From Aedes albopictus (Eukaryota; Arthropoda; Insecta; Diptera; Culicidae): a DNA stretch of 64,000 bases. This document shows, piece after piece, positions 1 through 11,121 of this stretch. The stretch is taken from positions 248,719,233 through 248,783,232 of the forward strand of contig NC_085137.1 of the NCBI RefSeq assembly GCF_035046485.1. The letters run 5' to 3'. Position numbers and translations under genes: made by a program. Numbering within the stretch: the first letter of the stretch is position 1; every line of letters starts with the position of its first letter. Under the pieces are notes generated by a model. The model was given only the letters and a program-made list of their open reading frames with translations. It made no database searches and was not told the origin of the DNA.

Positions 1-437
1 TCATTCCGATGTACATACTAAATAATCAATGTAATCACGATTCCTACGTACGATTACATCCTTTTGATGTAAAATCTTTTGTTTTTATGTGTACATCGTC
101 CGATGTAATATTCATGCAATCGACGGATTCACCGGGTTGCAGCAGTTCAGATGTAATATTACACAACAGTTTTTTTTTCTGTTATATGTAGCAGCGGAGC
201 AGTGTCGATGTTTCCAGCGTATTTTTTCCATGAATTAAGTAAAAACAAAAACATTGGACGCCATGTTGAACCGAATGCTGGGTTGATGATTCTGAACCTT
301 CGTCGCTTCGTCATTCCCCTGGTAGATTTCAACGAGCGTGTTGCAGGAAGAGCTTGCATATTGAACACATCTATTTCGGCGAGTTTTCATTCGGTTAAAC
401 TGGTTTTTTGGCTGCGTTCTTGAGGGGCAGTCGACTG
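1..437. other. Upstream flank of TMEM147, no gene seen
   Basis: I see no coding exon here. The motif GATGTAA or GATGTAC recurs in the first 160 bases, which looks like a low-grade repeat. Short open frames lack codon structure and match no family I recognise. Confidence 0.5.
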
Positions 438-447
438 TCAGTCAGTC
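438..447 (+). promoter_or_regulatory. Possible initiator of TMEM147
   Basis: Two overlapping copies of TCAGTC, the arthropod initiator consensus, lie about 135 bases upstream of the TMEM147 start codon in an otherwise unstructured leader. No TATA box is evident nearby. The assignment rests on motif and position only. Confidence 0.3.
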
Positions 448-579
448 GTCCCGGTCCCGTCGTCGTCCGTGTTGTCATTTGTTGCACACTTTTCGCTAAT
501 CGGTCGTCGTGCAATTTCAGAAAGTGTTCAATATTTTGTAAATTATTATCAACTTATTTGCAGTGAAAACTATTTCAAA

Positions 580-1434
580 ATGACGCTTTACCATTTTGGA
601 AATTGTGTTGCACTAGTTTACGTACCGTACTACATGACCTACAAGTATTCCGGCCTGTAAGTGAGGTTGTTGTTATGGGGGGCTATCCATACAGAGTTTT
701 GGTAGGAGCTACTTCTTAATCGAATTAATTAAAACGATGTTCCCTAATTTATTAAAAACAGATCAGAATATGGAGCGTTCTGGAAGTGCATTCAAGCCGG
801 TGGAATCTATATTTTCACCCAGCTTTGTAAGATGCTGGTCCTCGCGACATTCTTCCCCGATACGGACAGTTTCACCGGGGAAGGCCAATTCAACTTGATA
901 GCGGTGAGTGTTGCTGTAGTAAATTATGAAAATCTATCTATATTTCGCCTTTTTTCTGCATAGGAGTTCCTCCGGTGCAGTGTGGACTTGGTGGACCTCC
1001 TGGGTCTGGCATTTGTCCTGTCGAAAATTCCTGGAAAGGGACACAGTAAACTTATCACTGCCGGGCTCGGATGGGCCACTGCCGAGGTGATTCTGTCACG
1101 TGGTCTGATGCTTTGGGTCGGTGCCCGTGGCGCCGAGTTCTCGTGGATCTACATCCAGCGTTGTTTGGAATCAAACATTCTGTTGGTGCAGCATCTGGCC
1201 ACGGCTACTCTGTTGTGGTTGTTTTCCCGACACGATCTCGAGAAGAAGTTTGTCCCGCTGGTGATCGTACTGCTGGTTGCGATTTCCTTCCGTGGCGTGT
1301 GGCTTGAAGGAACCCTTCAGGCGCTGGCAACCGGACCGTGGTTCGGCCTGGGCCTGAAGGCGCTCGTCACCGGTTGCATCGGATTCGTTACGTTGCATAT
1401 CTACTCCGGGCTGGCTCAGTCCATCGGATTGTAA
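580..1434 (+). CDS. TMEM147: Transmembrane protein 147 homologue, three exons
   Basis: TMEM147 is an ER and nuclear-envelope multipass protein that partners Nicalin/NOMO and the translocon. Coding exons are 580-656, 762-903 and 964-1434 (stop TAA). Both introns have GT/AG ends (gtaagt, gtgagt) and the joined frame stays open for about 229 residues, close to the family's usual length of about 224. The N-terminus begins MTLYHFGNC, and blocks such as FWKCIQAG, LCKMLVLATFFP and LGWATAEVILSR with LWVGARG match the vertebrate protein. Several hydrophobic segments span the chain, consistent with a seven-pass protein. The start at 580 is chosen because MTL-HFGNC is the conserved N-terminus. A polyadenylation signal follows about 200 bases after the stop. 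The gene looks intact. Confidence 0.93.
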
Positions 1435-1632
1435 AGGTAACAGTACTAAATACATTTACTCTAAAAGGGATTAGGGTCAAAAGGTCGTAAATCGAAAAAA
1501 AGCAAAGCATGGAATGAATTTAAATTTACAACATTCTATCATAGAATCACGACAAGAGAGTTTTATTCTGTTCTCATAATTTATTTGTTTCACACAATTG
1601 CGCTGCATTGTGAGCAGTTTAGACCAAAACCT

Positions 1633-1638
1633 AATAAA
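1633..1638 (+). terminator. Polyadenylation signal of TMEM147
   Basis: AATAAA about 200 bases after the TMEM147 stop codon, with a second AATAAA about 12 bases further on. Position and strand fit the 3' end of that transcript. Confidence 0.5.
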
Positions 1639-1936
1639 TAGTAATAAATAATCTCAATCGTGAGTTTGGTTAAATCTTAAACTACGAAATAATTTAGCAA
1701 TTCTGGCGGATGACAGTCCATATCCAATGAACATGAATAATTTAAGAATAAGGCAGGATGTCGGCAATTTCGTTCGATTCGTGTTTGCTGACTCTAAGTT
1801 TCCGCTTTGCGATGAGAGCTGTGAAGAACAAAGATTACTTTCATGAGTATTCTAAAAGTTATTACAAAATACCGTGAGTATAAAAAGGTTTGGATTACTT
1901 AGTTTAGTAAGTGTAATCTTATCTATACATGCATAA

Positions 1937-2011
1937 GACGGGCTTGGTGGCCTAGTGACTACTGCTTCTGATTCGTATGCAGAAGGTCCTGGGTTCAATC
2001 CCTGGCCCGTC
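1937..2011 (+). mobile_element. tRNA-like head of a probable SINE
   Basis: A 7-bp acceptor-like stem (GACGGGC with GCCCGTC) encloses an A-box-like TGGCCTAGTGACT and a B box GGGTTCAATCC. The anticodon arm does not fold as a normal 5-bp stem with a 7-base loop, and no 3' processing context is seen. A tRNA-derived SINE is therefore likelier than a working tRNA gene. The body may run to about 2270. Confidence 0.5.
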
Positions 2012-2089
2012 CCTTTCTTCCTACGTTGTTTGCGTGGGTCATCAGAACCCGTTTCTCAGAGCAAAGCTTTTTTGGTTTCATTTCGGTTC

Positions 2090-2990
2090 CTGAGTATCTG
2101 TGCAAAATTTGAGCGCGATCGGTGTCGATCTTATACAATCTCAACACATTTCAATGAATTTTCAAATTCTTTATTATTCACATCACATCTCCTACAGGGA
2201 AGAGATGATATCTATGTATCGAGATGCCAGCGACTCACCGACGCCCTCGTAAATAGAAAGGAGATGGGATGTAAGGAAGTGGTCTGAAATTCAGTATGAT
2301 TTGATTAAGTTATGCGACTACATTATTACGTAAACTTTTTCCTCATTAATAGTGAAGCAATACCGATTCATCAAATTTGATCGAATAGCCGAAAAACAAG
2401 CTTCTGCGAAAGTAGCCGCCCATGTTCGAAATTAACAATAGGTATGTGGTAAAAGAAATAAACCAACATGCTCATTGCAGTAGCCTCCGCGATATCATTA
2501 GAATCATTACAGGATGATATTAACATAGTTGCAATAATGCAAATGCAATGAAATATAAACCATGGAACATGCTCACCAAATTTTGTCACGAAGTTGGTGA
2601 AGATGGTCCTCTCAGGTTTCTACAACTCGTTACGTAGTCTCCGTTGATTTCACAACATTTATTAACTATCTTTGAAATATTGGATAAACTATCCTATGAC
2701 ATTCACACCCATCCTATCACGTCGATGTGCACTCTTCTGGTTTAGGGTCAGAAAGAATTCAGCAGCGTAAGTTCCCGCACAACCGGAATTAAATAAAATT
2801 TACGATGCAAAGTACTTGTCTGGCTGATGTAACACCGATATAACGAATAATACTATAAACAAACAATCGGAAATGATCCCTATTCTGCATCACCACAAAG
2901 AATTTTGCGATACGAAGCAGCTGAGCCACTCGCGAAAAGTTCCATTTTTTCTACACAAAACTAGTTTCTTCGTCACTATCTATTGAGCAT
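2090..2990. other. Noncoding, no recognised element
   Basis: AT-rich sequence without a gene I can support. It could hold the missing last exon of the kleisin gene on the minus strand, but I found no matching peptide. Confidence 0.35.
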
Positions 2991-2994
2991 TACA

Positions 2995-3419
2995 CTGCCG
3001 TGAATCGCAAGTCAGTCCCATCTGCAAAAAGTAGGCATTGAGAAAATGGACTCTGAAGTTTTCACATTCGATTTCTATGTGAAACTTCGAAAAATCGCCA
3101 CAAATTGAAAACTTCTGCGATCAACATGAAACTTTCACACATTGTTTCAAACGTGAAAACGTAACACTGAAAAATATTAAAGTAGCTAAAACAGTCTTAG
3201 GTTTTGTAGTGGAGGGTGCACAAGTTCGTAATGGGACTGACTTGCGATTACATTTCATTATGGGACTATCTGACTTGATGTTGTTTTTCAATTTTACTGA
3301 ACAAACTATATATATTTTTTTTTCACGCAGCTGAAAGATCAACCGAAGAAAGATCGAAAACGGGCATTAACTCATTTTTGCCCAAAATGCAGATGATACT
3401 GACTTGCGATTCACGACAG
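2995..3419. mobile_element. MITE family A, copy 1 (425 bp)
   Basis: Terminal inverted repeats beginning CTGCCGTGAATCGCAAGT enclose a noncoding core shared with copies at 14693-15113 and 27364-27785. The flanks here are TACA and TGTA, whereas the other copies carry true 4-bp duplications. An internal sub-repeat of the TIR motif (GACTTGCGATTA) lies near 3240. Confidence 0.85.
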
Positions 3420-3421
3420 TG

Positions 3422-4025
3422 TATGCCTTCTCCCAAAATTTGAGCTCAATTGGTTGAAAATTGAGACTGCACAAGCCCTTCAAAGTTTGTATGGGAATTA
3501 CTATGGGCAAACGGTGTTTTTGATTCAATCGACCGTAGCATTTTCCCAAATGCACTAGAGGGTTAGTTGACCCTTAGTACTTCTAGGCTACTCTATTAGC
3601 TACAACTTTGTTAAAGACCGCATTCAAATTGGACGCTTCAATAATTAGTTATCGATTTGTATCAAACTGGAGGAAATATAACAGTGATCCTCCAGCTTCT
3701 TAGTAGGCAACATTGCTTCATATGGTGCCAAAGATAACAGACTGAAATTATGGCTAATGTTTCACTGCAAAATGCAGTGATGCCCAACGAATAGTTTAAT
3801 AGTTTAATGAAGCATGCGATTTGAATGAAGTCTTCGGCAAAGTTGTAGCTGATAGAGTAGCCTAGAAGTACCAAGGGTCAACTAACCCTCTAGTGCATTT
3901 GGGAAAATGCTACGGTCGATTGAATAAAAAACATCGTTTCCCCATAGTAATTCCCATACAAACTTTGAAGGGCTTGTGCAGTCTCAATTTTCAACCAAAT
4001 AAGCACAAATTTTGGGAGAAGGCAT
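3422..4025. repeat. Long inverted repeat / fold-back element
   Basis: Sequence 3422-3631 is repeated in inverted orientation at about 3818-4025, giving arms of about 208 bases around a spacer of about 185 bases. Mismatches are scattered. It abuts MITE family A copy 1, which appears to have landed at its edge. Open frames inside are mirror images and not genes. Confidence 0.8.
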
Positions 4026-4485
4026 GGAATCTGGTTTCGAATCAAATAAGTGGTGTGGAGCAAACACGATTTTTTGAACCACGCTACTGTCCATCTGAGG
4101 AGTGCGGACTCAATCAGTTTGTATCTTCAAAATCGACATGGTTGGATTTTCAATTTTCTTTGAGTGCCACCCTTCCCCTCCGTTGATCGTTTCTCTGGAA
4201 ACCAACGATCGTAGTAAACAAAACTGATGTTGTATACAAGCTGTCGAAGTCATCTAACGTAACAGAACGTAACTAGTTCGGTTAGGTTCGGTTCAATCTG
4301 AAATCCATAACCTTTTTTTCGCTTCTAATTTAGAATTAAATACAAAACTCAGTGCAGCTCTCTAAATTATAACAATAATCATCATTCGTCGTCTTATAAT
4401 GTATTGTACTGTGAAGAAGTGTAATAAAAATAGCCGAAAGGATAATACTGTGAGTTTCTACCGCTTTCCTGAGGACCCGAACCTA

Positions 4486-4690
4486 GCTGGACCAGTTCTG
4501 CTAGAAAGTCACGAAAAAACCGCTATTTTTCGAATATTTAACGTAAATGTCACGGGCTTCCTTTGAAAAATGCCAAATGATATTCACGGTGAATATCATT
4601 TAGCATTTTTCAAATGTGGTCCGTGACATTTACCTTAAATATTCGAAAAATATCGGTTTTTCCGTGACTTTCTAGCAGAACTGGTCTAGC
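4486..4690. repeat. 205-bp spacer-less palindrome
   Basis: The left half 4486-4587 is the near-exact reverse complement of 4589-4690, centred on base 4588 (GATATTCAC-G-GTGAATATC). It interrupts the THAP reading frame. It is probably a palindromic MITE. Confidence 0.88.
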
Positions 4691-4968
4691 CGCACAAGTT
4701 TTTCATATACCATATTCTCAGGTTCAGCTTCTAAAATTAGCTGTAGGCGATTGAATTTAGATATGACAAAATGAAATTTTCAACACTGCTCGTGACGATT
4801 CAGAAGCGTTGAAACCAGCCGAAAATAATTATCAAGCGTCAATAGACCACATAAATTTTTTGCGAAGCTAATGAGTGATATAAAAGTGGGAGAAAAAGGC
4901 CATTGGAAGCCATGGCAAACGGCGGCCGTAATGAGTTCGAATGCAATTCTCAGGCTCCAAAACTACTT

Positions 4969-5767
4969 TTATGCAATTTAGTTTCATAATTTATATTTTA
5001 TATAACTCATTTTGGTATCATAATGGCCAATTTTTCCAAACTGGTTCATTATGCAACTGAAATGAGTTACATAATGAAAAATAGTTGTGTAATGTTCATA
5101 ATGCAACTCATTTGAGTTGCATTATGAACATTATGCAACTCAAATGGGTTGCATTATGAAAAAATCATTGCATAAAATTTTTTTTGCAATTTCTCATCGT
5201 AATAGGCTGTTTTACCTCACGCAAATCTGACAGGAAAAGGCCTACTTTCCCACACCAAATTATCAGTGCTGTAATGGTTCATTACAGCACTGATTTGCGT
5301 TGCGTAATGAACCATTACAGCACTGTTTTCAGTTTTGATCAACTTCTTGATGTTTTCTGGACGCAGGTTTGGAAAATTGTGACAACTGCACAGTATAACC
5401 TGCTATGATCAGACTTTCTTATGGCTATGAACATCAATGTGCAGTTTGATGTATAAGTTTTGTTAAAAACTATCCTCAAGTGGTAATTTATGAAATTGCA
5501 AAAAACGATGTACGCATCTCGGTGCAGAACTCGATTTTTACAGCACTCGTCGTACTTATCCAACTCGGCAAGCCTCGTTGGATAAGTGTACAACTCGTGC
5601 TGTAAAAATCTTCATTCTGCACCTTGTTGCGTAAACTACTAGTATGGAACTCGTTGCAAAACTCGATTTTTTCAGCACTCTTCGTATTTATCCAACTCGG
5701 CAGGCCTCGTTGGATAAATGTACGACTCGTACTGAAAAAATCAACTTTTTGCAACTCGTTACATAAA
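4969..5767. mobile_element. Composite hairpin-rich insertion, copy 1
   Basis: This block splits the transposase relic between an AACTACTTT-like and an AACTATTTT-like flank. It contains ATGCAACTCAT inverted repeats (5040-5160) and two self-complementary units of about 125 bases (5517-5640 and 5645-5767) built around TCCAACTCGGCAAGCCTCG-type palindromes. A reverse-orientation relative frames 9733-13574 but lacks the 5180-5643 part, so that part is probably a further insertion. Confidence 0.65.
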
Positions 5768-6659
5768 TAACTATTTTGAATCCCTGGAGTATACTGTACT
5801 GTATACATCACGATTTGTACAAGACTGCCTGGAGAACTTATTCTCGGTCATTAGATACAAACAAAAACGTCCAACAGCACTGCAAATGAAACAACATTTA
5901 AGATCTATTACTCTTTCACAATTCATGCATGTCCCGAACAATAGCTCGTACGACATTGATGAGAGGGAGTATCTTTTATCGTTGGAGGATCTGATCAGAA
6001 AGCGACCGAGGCCGGTCGAAGCAGATGGACCAACTTTACCAAAGCGTGTTCGAGTAGATTCGATGTCAGAAGCTCAGGGTAATTTACACCTTCTATAACT
6101 ACATAACTTTGTCTGTGACATAACTATCTGAATTATGTATATTTCATCATTTCCTTCTTTTCTTATAGTGAATGGTAAGCAATCAAGCAGTTCGCGTCAA
6201 ACTTTAAGTTCAGCCAGTCAAATCATGAGGTCGGCAGATAGAGCTAAATTAAATGTACTCTTCCACCGCTGTACAAAACTGGTTACGAAGTTAGCCAAAA
6301 ACAAGGAAATCTGTGATGACTGCCTTCAAAAATGTAAAACTTCAACGCCATTCAACCCAGACATCGCACGTTATACAACATTAATGATGAAGAAATCTGA
6401 AGATTCTCCTATTTTTCCCACCCAGAAGCTGTTCATGTACTTCATTCAGTTGGACGAGAATTTTACGCAGATCAGGTCGGAATCAACGGAACCTGTGACC
6501 TACCGTGCAAGCCTACTAAAATTATCGCCAAATTTTACTGATCACTGTCCAGCGCTGAAAAGAAGTGCAACAATGTTGGTAGTTCAACAGAGGTTGGAGG
6601 CTGAAAGGATTTGGAAGACCAGGAAAACAAGACATGACAGCCGTAGTATGGTGGCATAG

Positions 6660-7326
6660 AATGTATTCTTGTTTAAATTAATAAGATCTTAATACAACAC
6701 TTTATAAGAATGAAGAATCAAAATTGTGTTTTATTTAGAAATATACAGATGTCTCGGTTAGCTCCCTCTTATCGGAAAATATAACTGTTTTCTCAGATGT
6801 GGATGTTTGAATTTATCACATGGAAATTATAGCAAATGTGAGGTTGCAAACATTTGAGAAGCCACGTAGAGTATCATGTAAAAAAGGGCCTGTCAATAAA
6901 CTACATAGATTCTCAGGTGGAAGAAGGGTTCTAGCCAAAGACTCTGACCAATTTTGTATAGACAAAAATTCACGAAGGAGGAAGCCAGTTAACAAGTATT
7001 TAGTTATACATGGTTCTACCTGGTCCTACCAGTGCGTTTTGTCTATGGGCTTTAAAGTGCACCTAAGCATGTATGGGCCGACGATAACCATTAAACTAGG
7101 CTTAGTTATAAAGTTAAACCTGGGTAAAAACAAACGGAAGAACAAATAGGACTCTTAGCAAACATACTCTCTCTAGTCGTGTTTCACATCATCTCTCATC
7201 ATCATTCATAAATTTCCCCTCCATTTTGTGGTTTCTACGAAACCGGGCATACTATGATGATTTTTCAGCTGGTTGCAGTTTGAAAGCAGCCAGGCTGCTG
7301 TCAAACCTTCAGTCCGCACACCTCAG
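6660..7326. other. 3' flank of P-like relic, solo MITE end
   Basis: No gene is seen. At 6886 the motif GGGCCTGTCAATAAACTACA resembles the end of the 7327-7480 palindrome and may be a solo terminal repeat or the outer end of a larger element reaching 7485. Confidence 0.4.
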
Positions 7327-7480
7327 CTGTCCATAAACTACGTAGACTCAATTTTGGTAATCTCAGTCCCCCCCCCTCGACTTTCGTCCATACAAAATTA
7401 TTGAAACTTGTATGGACAGTAGACTTTGGCCAACCCCTCCACCCTCCGTCCCCCTCCGAGTCTACGTAGTTTATGGACAG
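7327..7480. mobile_element. Short palindromic MITE (CTGTCCATAAACTACG family)
   Basis: CTGTCCATAAACTACGTAG at the left matches the reverse complement of CTACGTAGTTTATGGACAG at the right, with C-rich and G-poor inner arms. The motif is related to the MITE inside the Ty3 LTR (38804-38968). Confidence 0.65.
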
Positions 7481-7486
7481 GCCCCT

Positions 7487-8440
7487 AGACTGATTAAAGC
7501 AACGATGGACGGTGTGCGAAACTGCGTATGGGTTTCGGGTGAACTATCCAGTTCATTCGAATCTCGCCGTGGATTGCGAAAAGGCGACGGACTCTCATTC
7601 TTACTCTTCAACATCACTCTGGAGGGTGTAATGCGACGAGCCGAGGAACGATTTTCACAAAATCCGGTTAATTTGTGTGCTTTGCGGACGACATGGACGT
7701 TATCGCCAGAACATTTGGAACGGTGGCAGAGCTGTACACCTGCCTGAAACGCGAAACAGCTAAAATCTGGTTGTGAATTCCTCAAAAACAAAGTACATAC
7801 TGGTAGGCGGAATCGAACACGACCGGATCCGCCTGGGTTACGATAGACGAGGATACATTCGAGGTGGACAAGAAATTCGTCTACCTCGGATCCTTACTGA
7901 CAGCTGACAACAACGTGTGTCGTGAAATTCAAAGGCGCATCATCAGCGGAAATCGGCCCTACTACGGGCTCCAGAAGAAGCTGCCGTCTAAAAAGATCAC
8001 CCACGCACAAAATACACCATGTACAAAACGCGAATAAGGTCGGTGGTCCTCTACGGGCACGAGACATGGACCACGCTCGAGGAGGACCTGCAAGCACTCG
8101 GAGTTTTCGAGCGACGCGTGCTAAGGACGATCTTTGGCGGTGTGCAGGAGAACGGTGTGTGGCGGAGAAGGATGGACCACGAGCTCGTTGCACTTTACGG
8201 CGAACCCAGCATCCAGGAGGTGACCGAAGCCGGAAGGATACGGTGGGCAGGCCATGTTGCAAGAATGCAGCATAACAACCCTGCAAAGCTGGTATTTGCT
8301 ACTGATCCGGCTGGCACAAGAAAACGTGATGAGCAGAGAGCACGATGGGCGGATCAGGTGAAGCATTGAGCGCGACCGAGGATGGAGAACGGCAGCCACA
8401 AAACGAGTATTGTGGCGTACTATTGTTAGTTATGTCGAGC
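7487..8440 (+). pseudogene. RTE-type retrotransposon RT fragment, degenerate
   Basis: This segment encodes the middle and C-terminal part of a reverse transcriptase across several frames. Visible pieces are MDGVRNCVWVSGELSSSFES, then GLRKGDGLSFLLFN, then SVVLYGHETWTTLEED and IRWAGHVARMQ. Order and wording match the minus-strand copy at 43290-47500, so both belong to one family (RTE/JAM1-like, provisional). Frame changes and a lost active-site block make it non-functional. The endonuclease and N-terminal RT are absent, so it is truncated at 5'. Confidence 0.8.
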
Positions 8441-9121
8441 TAAAGACACTATGTGCTAAAACTTTTGAGCTCAATTCAAATTATTTCTTTCGGGTGTCAA
8501 GGTTGTTCGAAGCCTTTTTGAAAAAGATTCTCTCACTCCAAAAATTATGAAAATTGATCAATTTTTCGAAAAGTTATGACAAAATGTTGGTTTTTGATCA
8601 AAAAATTGTAATATGCGATGGTCCTTCCAACCCATGGAACGGAATTGTAATGGAATCGAATTCGATATTTTATTTTGGGGCGTAACTTAGTAAATTTTGA
8701 AGATGCTTTAGCATGTATAACTTTTTGCAAAAAAGATTTGGAAATCATATTTTACACATAGCGGGGAAAAAGTTCGAATTGTGGAGCAAGAGTTCGAGTC
8801 ATGTAGCAACTTAAGGTGAAAACTTAAAATTCTGCAAAATGTATATATCATCTCTAAAAATTATGGAATTAGTGAGAAAATTCGATCAAAGTTGAAAAAA
8901 TGTTGTTTCATCTGAATTTGGCGGAAAACTACTAATTTTTGGTGTAGTAAAATTAACCCTGATTTGGGTAAAATCCAGATCGAACTTTAAAGTGTATTTC
9001 AGTTTAGCTTATGGATGGTAGAATCACCACACGGTATTCATTTATTTTTATCTGCTTCGATTACTTGAAAAAAAAATTGAATTTTCAACTAAGGTCGAAC
9101 TTTTGCCCCACCTTACTCTAT
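8441..9121. other. AT-rich noncoding stretch
   Basis: Runs such as AAAATTGATCAATTTTTCG suggest old repeat material. No gene, RNA or clear element boundary is visible. Confidence 0.4.
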
Positions 9122-9123
9122 TA

Positions 9124-9558
9124 TACTGCCCATAACTGCATATTTGTAACATTTGCATATTTTGCTGGTATTGAGTTAATATTGGGAATCATCATCAAAT
9201 CACAAGTGCTTTCGACCACCTGAATAAAAAAATTAAGTTTGTTCTAGGATTTATGAAAAAAACATCAAGTCATTTTGTCTCATTGACCAATGTGACCGCA
9301 TAATAGTCACACTAGGAAAATAGACTGGCTTTGACTCGTGACATCAATCATACTGAGGTCCGATTTATTTTTTGACAATTCCCCCAGCATACAGGAAGTG
9401 CTGTAGAAATTTTTATTGATATACGACTGATGACAAATTAATGGGAGATTTTTAAAATTTCGATTTATTCCTATACTATCTAAAGTTGCAACTTTGGGTT
9501 CCATTTTCTCCAATGCCTACTTTTGTCGAATGTTACTGTTATGCGGTTATGGGCAGTA
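9124..9558. mobile_element. MITE with TACTGCCCATAAC ends, TA duplication
   Basis: TACTGCCCATAACTGCATA at the left pairs with TATGCGGTTATGGGCAGTA-like sequence at the right, each flanked by TA. Length about 435 bp with no coding capacity. The ends and TA duplication fit a Tc1/mariner-type nonautonomous element. Confidence 0.7.
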
Positions 9559-10773
9559 TAGTGGGTCAACGTTGTATGGGGAAAATTAAAATTTGATCGT
9601 ATCAACCCGGAACAAAGTTTTTTCAATCTATATTAGCGCCCAAAATAACTGTGAAAAATTTGAAAACGATCGGTTGTGCTCGCGTATTCCGCATTGCAAT
9701 TGAAATTTGTATGTAATTTAGTATGGTAAATAGTTATTTATGTAACGAGTTGCAAAAAGTGGATTTTTTCAGCACGAGTCGTACATTTATCCAACGAGGC
9801 TTGCCGAGTTGGATAAATACGAAGAGTGCTGAAAAAATCGAGTTTTGCAACGAGTTCCATACAAAATTTTATGCAATGATTTTTTCATAATGGGTAATTC
9901 TCGCTGAGACCGGCCCACTATTTACACCTTGTCTTCAAAAATGTTTAAAGTGCCGATTTTCTGAAAGCCCTCGCCTAAAAAGTAAGAAAAATGCATTTGG
10001 TTACTCAAATTGATGGACCCCCCGTTAGTTAGAGCCACAACAATTTTGGCAGACCCCTCGATTTTGGTCAAATGGTGGCTCACTTAAACCGTTATAACTC
10101 GAAAGTTTCTACAACAACCACCTCAAAACGAATTGTTGTTGAAAAGAGGAAAGATAGAGCTACTATTTACAATAATAAAAAATTGGGTCGGCCATATTGA
10201 TTTTGGCCGCCATCTTGGATTTTTATACCAAAACATTTTTTTCACCATGAGGGCAACCACCGATTTTCAAAATTTTTGCACCAATTAAAAACTGGGACAT
10301 TTATACATAACATATCAAAAAATTAGAGATGTCTTTTTCTTCTTTCGAAAGTTATCTGCAGTTTTATAAATCAAGCCACGTTTTCTCCATACATTTCCAT
10401 GCGCACCAGCAACGACATGCAACAGCATCCGAGTTTACGCCTACATGTATACACAAAGGCGCGTGCCTTAAAATTTGGCCAAAGCGGAGGTTCGTTTCCG
10501 TTTTTGACTGTTTCTCAATGATGCGGGCATTGTTTTTTATAACTTTTTTAGTGTTTTGAAAAGCTTAAACTTCCAGCTTTCCATTAGTGGGTTCAGAATT
10601 TAAATTCGTGTTTGTAAACACTGCGAAATAACGCTGCATTTATGTCAACGGCTGGCACCGGGCCCGATGCGAAAAAGTGGCATGATTTACAAAACGGCAG
10701 ATAACTTTCGAAAGAAGAAAAAGACATCTCTAATTTTTTGATATGTTATGTATACATGTCCCAGCTTTAAATT

Positions 10774-11026
10774 TGATGGAATACTCAGCGCAGTAGACAC
10801 GGTTCCGGACCGTCGCGAGATTCGTGATATGACGAAGAAAGATCAACACGTATAGCTTCTTCAACTTACATCTATTCGGGGCAACAGATTAGTACGGACT
10901 GATTATTTTTTACAAACATAATATACATCGTCAAGTAAACACACATTAGCAGTTATGCTTCGTCAGCTGTTTTACAACACATACAAACATCTTAAACCAG
11001 GGGGCTGACACTACATTTCTCCAACA
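10774..11026 (-). repeat. 3' LTR of copia-type element
   Basis: 253 bp, read on the minus strand as TGTTGGAGAAATG to CATTCCATCA-type ends (TG...CA). It appears identical to the LTR at 12739-12991. The outer flank AAATT (10769-10773) is repeated at 12992-12996. Confidence 0.95.
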
Positions 11027-11105
11027 CTCCTCCTTAGTGCAGCCCACATAACCTTACCGAACTCCTCCTGGAACAAAACTCCTCCTGGATCAAAAACTCC
11101 TCCTG
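11027..11105 (-). promoter_or_regulatory. Polypurine tract with extra tandem copies
   Basis: On the minus strand AAGGAGGAG lies directly before the 3' LTR, as expected for the plus-strand primer. Three further CAGGAGGAG(T) motifs occur within the next 80 bases, spaced by about 18 bases. Repeated polypurine tracts are unusual. Confidence 0.6.
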
Positions 11106-11121
11106 GACGGATGCACTTTTC

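Larger units (their letters stand above)
4399..6659 (+). pseudogene. P-element/THAP9-like transposase relic, interrupted
   Basis: Three collinear pieces of one transposase are visible. Piece 1 (4399-4485) opens with MYCTVKKCNKNS and SFYRFPEDP, the start of a THAP C2CH zinc finger. Piece 2 (about 4841-4968) reads FFAKLMSDIKVGEKGHWKPW in one frame. Piece 3 starts near 5772, holds FVQDCLENLFSVIR and PTALQ, the C-terminal signature of P-type transposases, and continues through a GT/AG intron (6079-6168) into 6169-6659, ending near KLFMYFIQLDENFTQI. A palindrome (4486-4690) and a composite repeat (about 4969-5767) break it. The catalytic middle region is missing, so it cannot encode a working transposase. 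The C-terminal 260 codons remain open, so a later captured function cannot be excluded. Confidence 0.72.

Noticed and set aside
1937..2011. Functional tRNA gene
   Set aside because: The anticodon arm does not fold canonically and a SINE-like body follows.
3893..4186. 97-codon frame as a gene
   Set aside because: Its first half is the inverted copy of 3367-3555 within the fold-back; no family match.
5488..5811. 107-codon minus-strand frame as a gene
   Set aside because: It covers the two palindromic 125-bp units; repeated SWINTKSAEKIEF and SWISTTSAVKIEF are mirror translations of the repeat.
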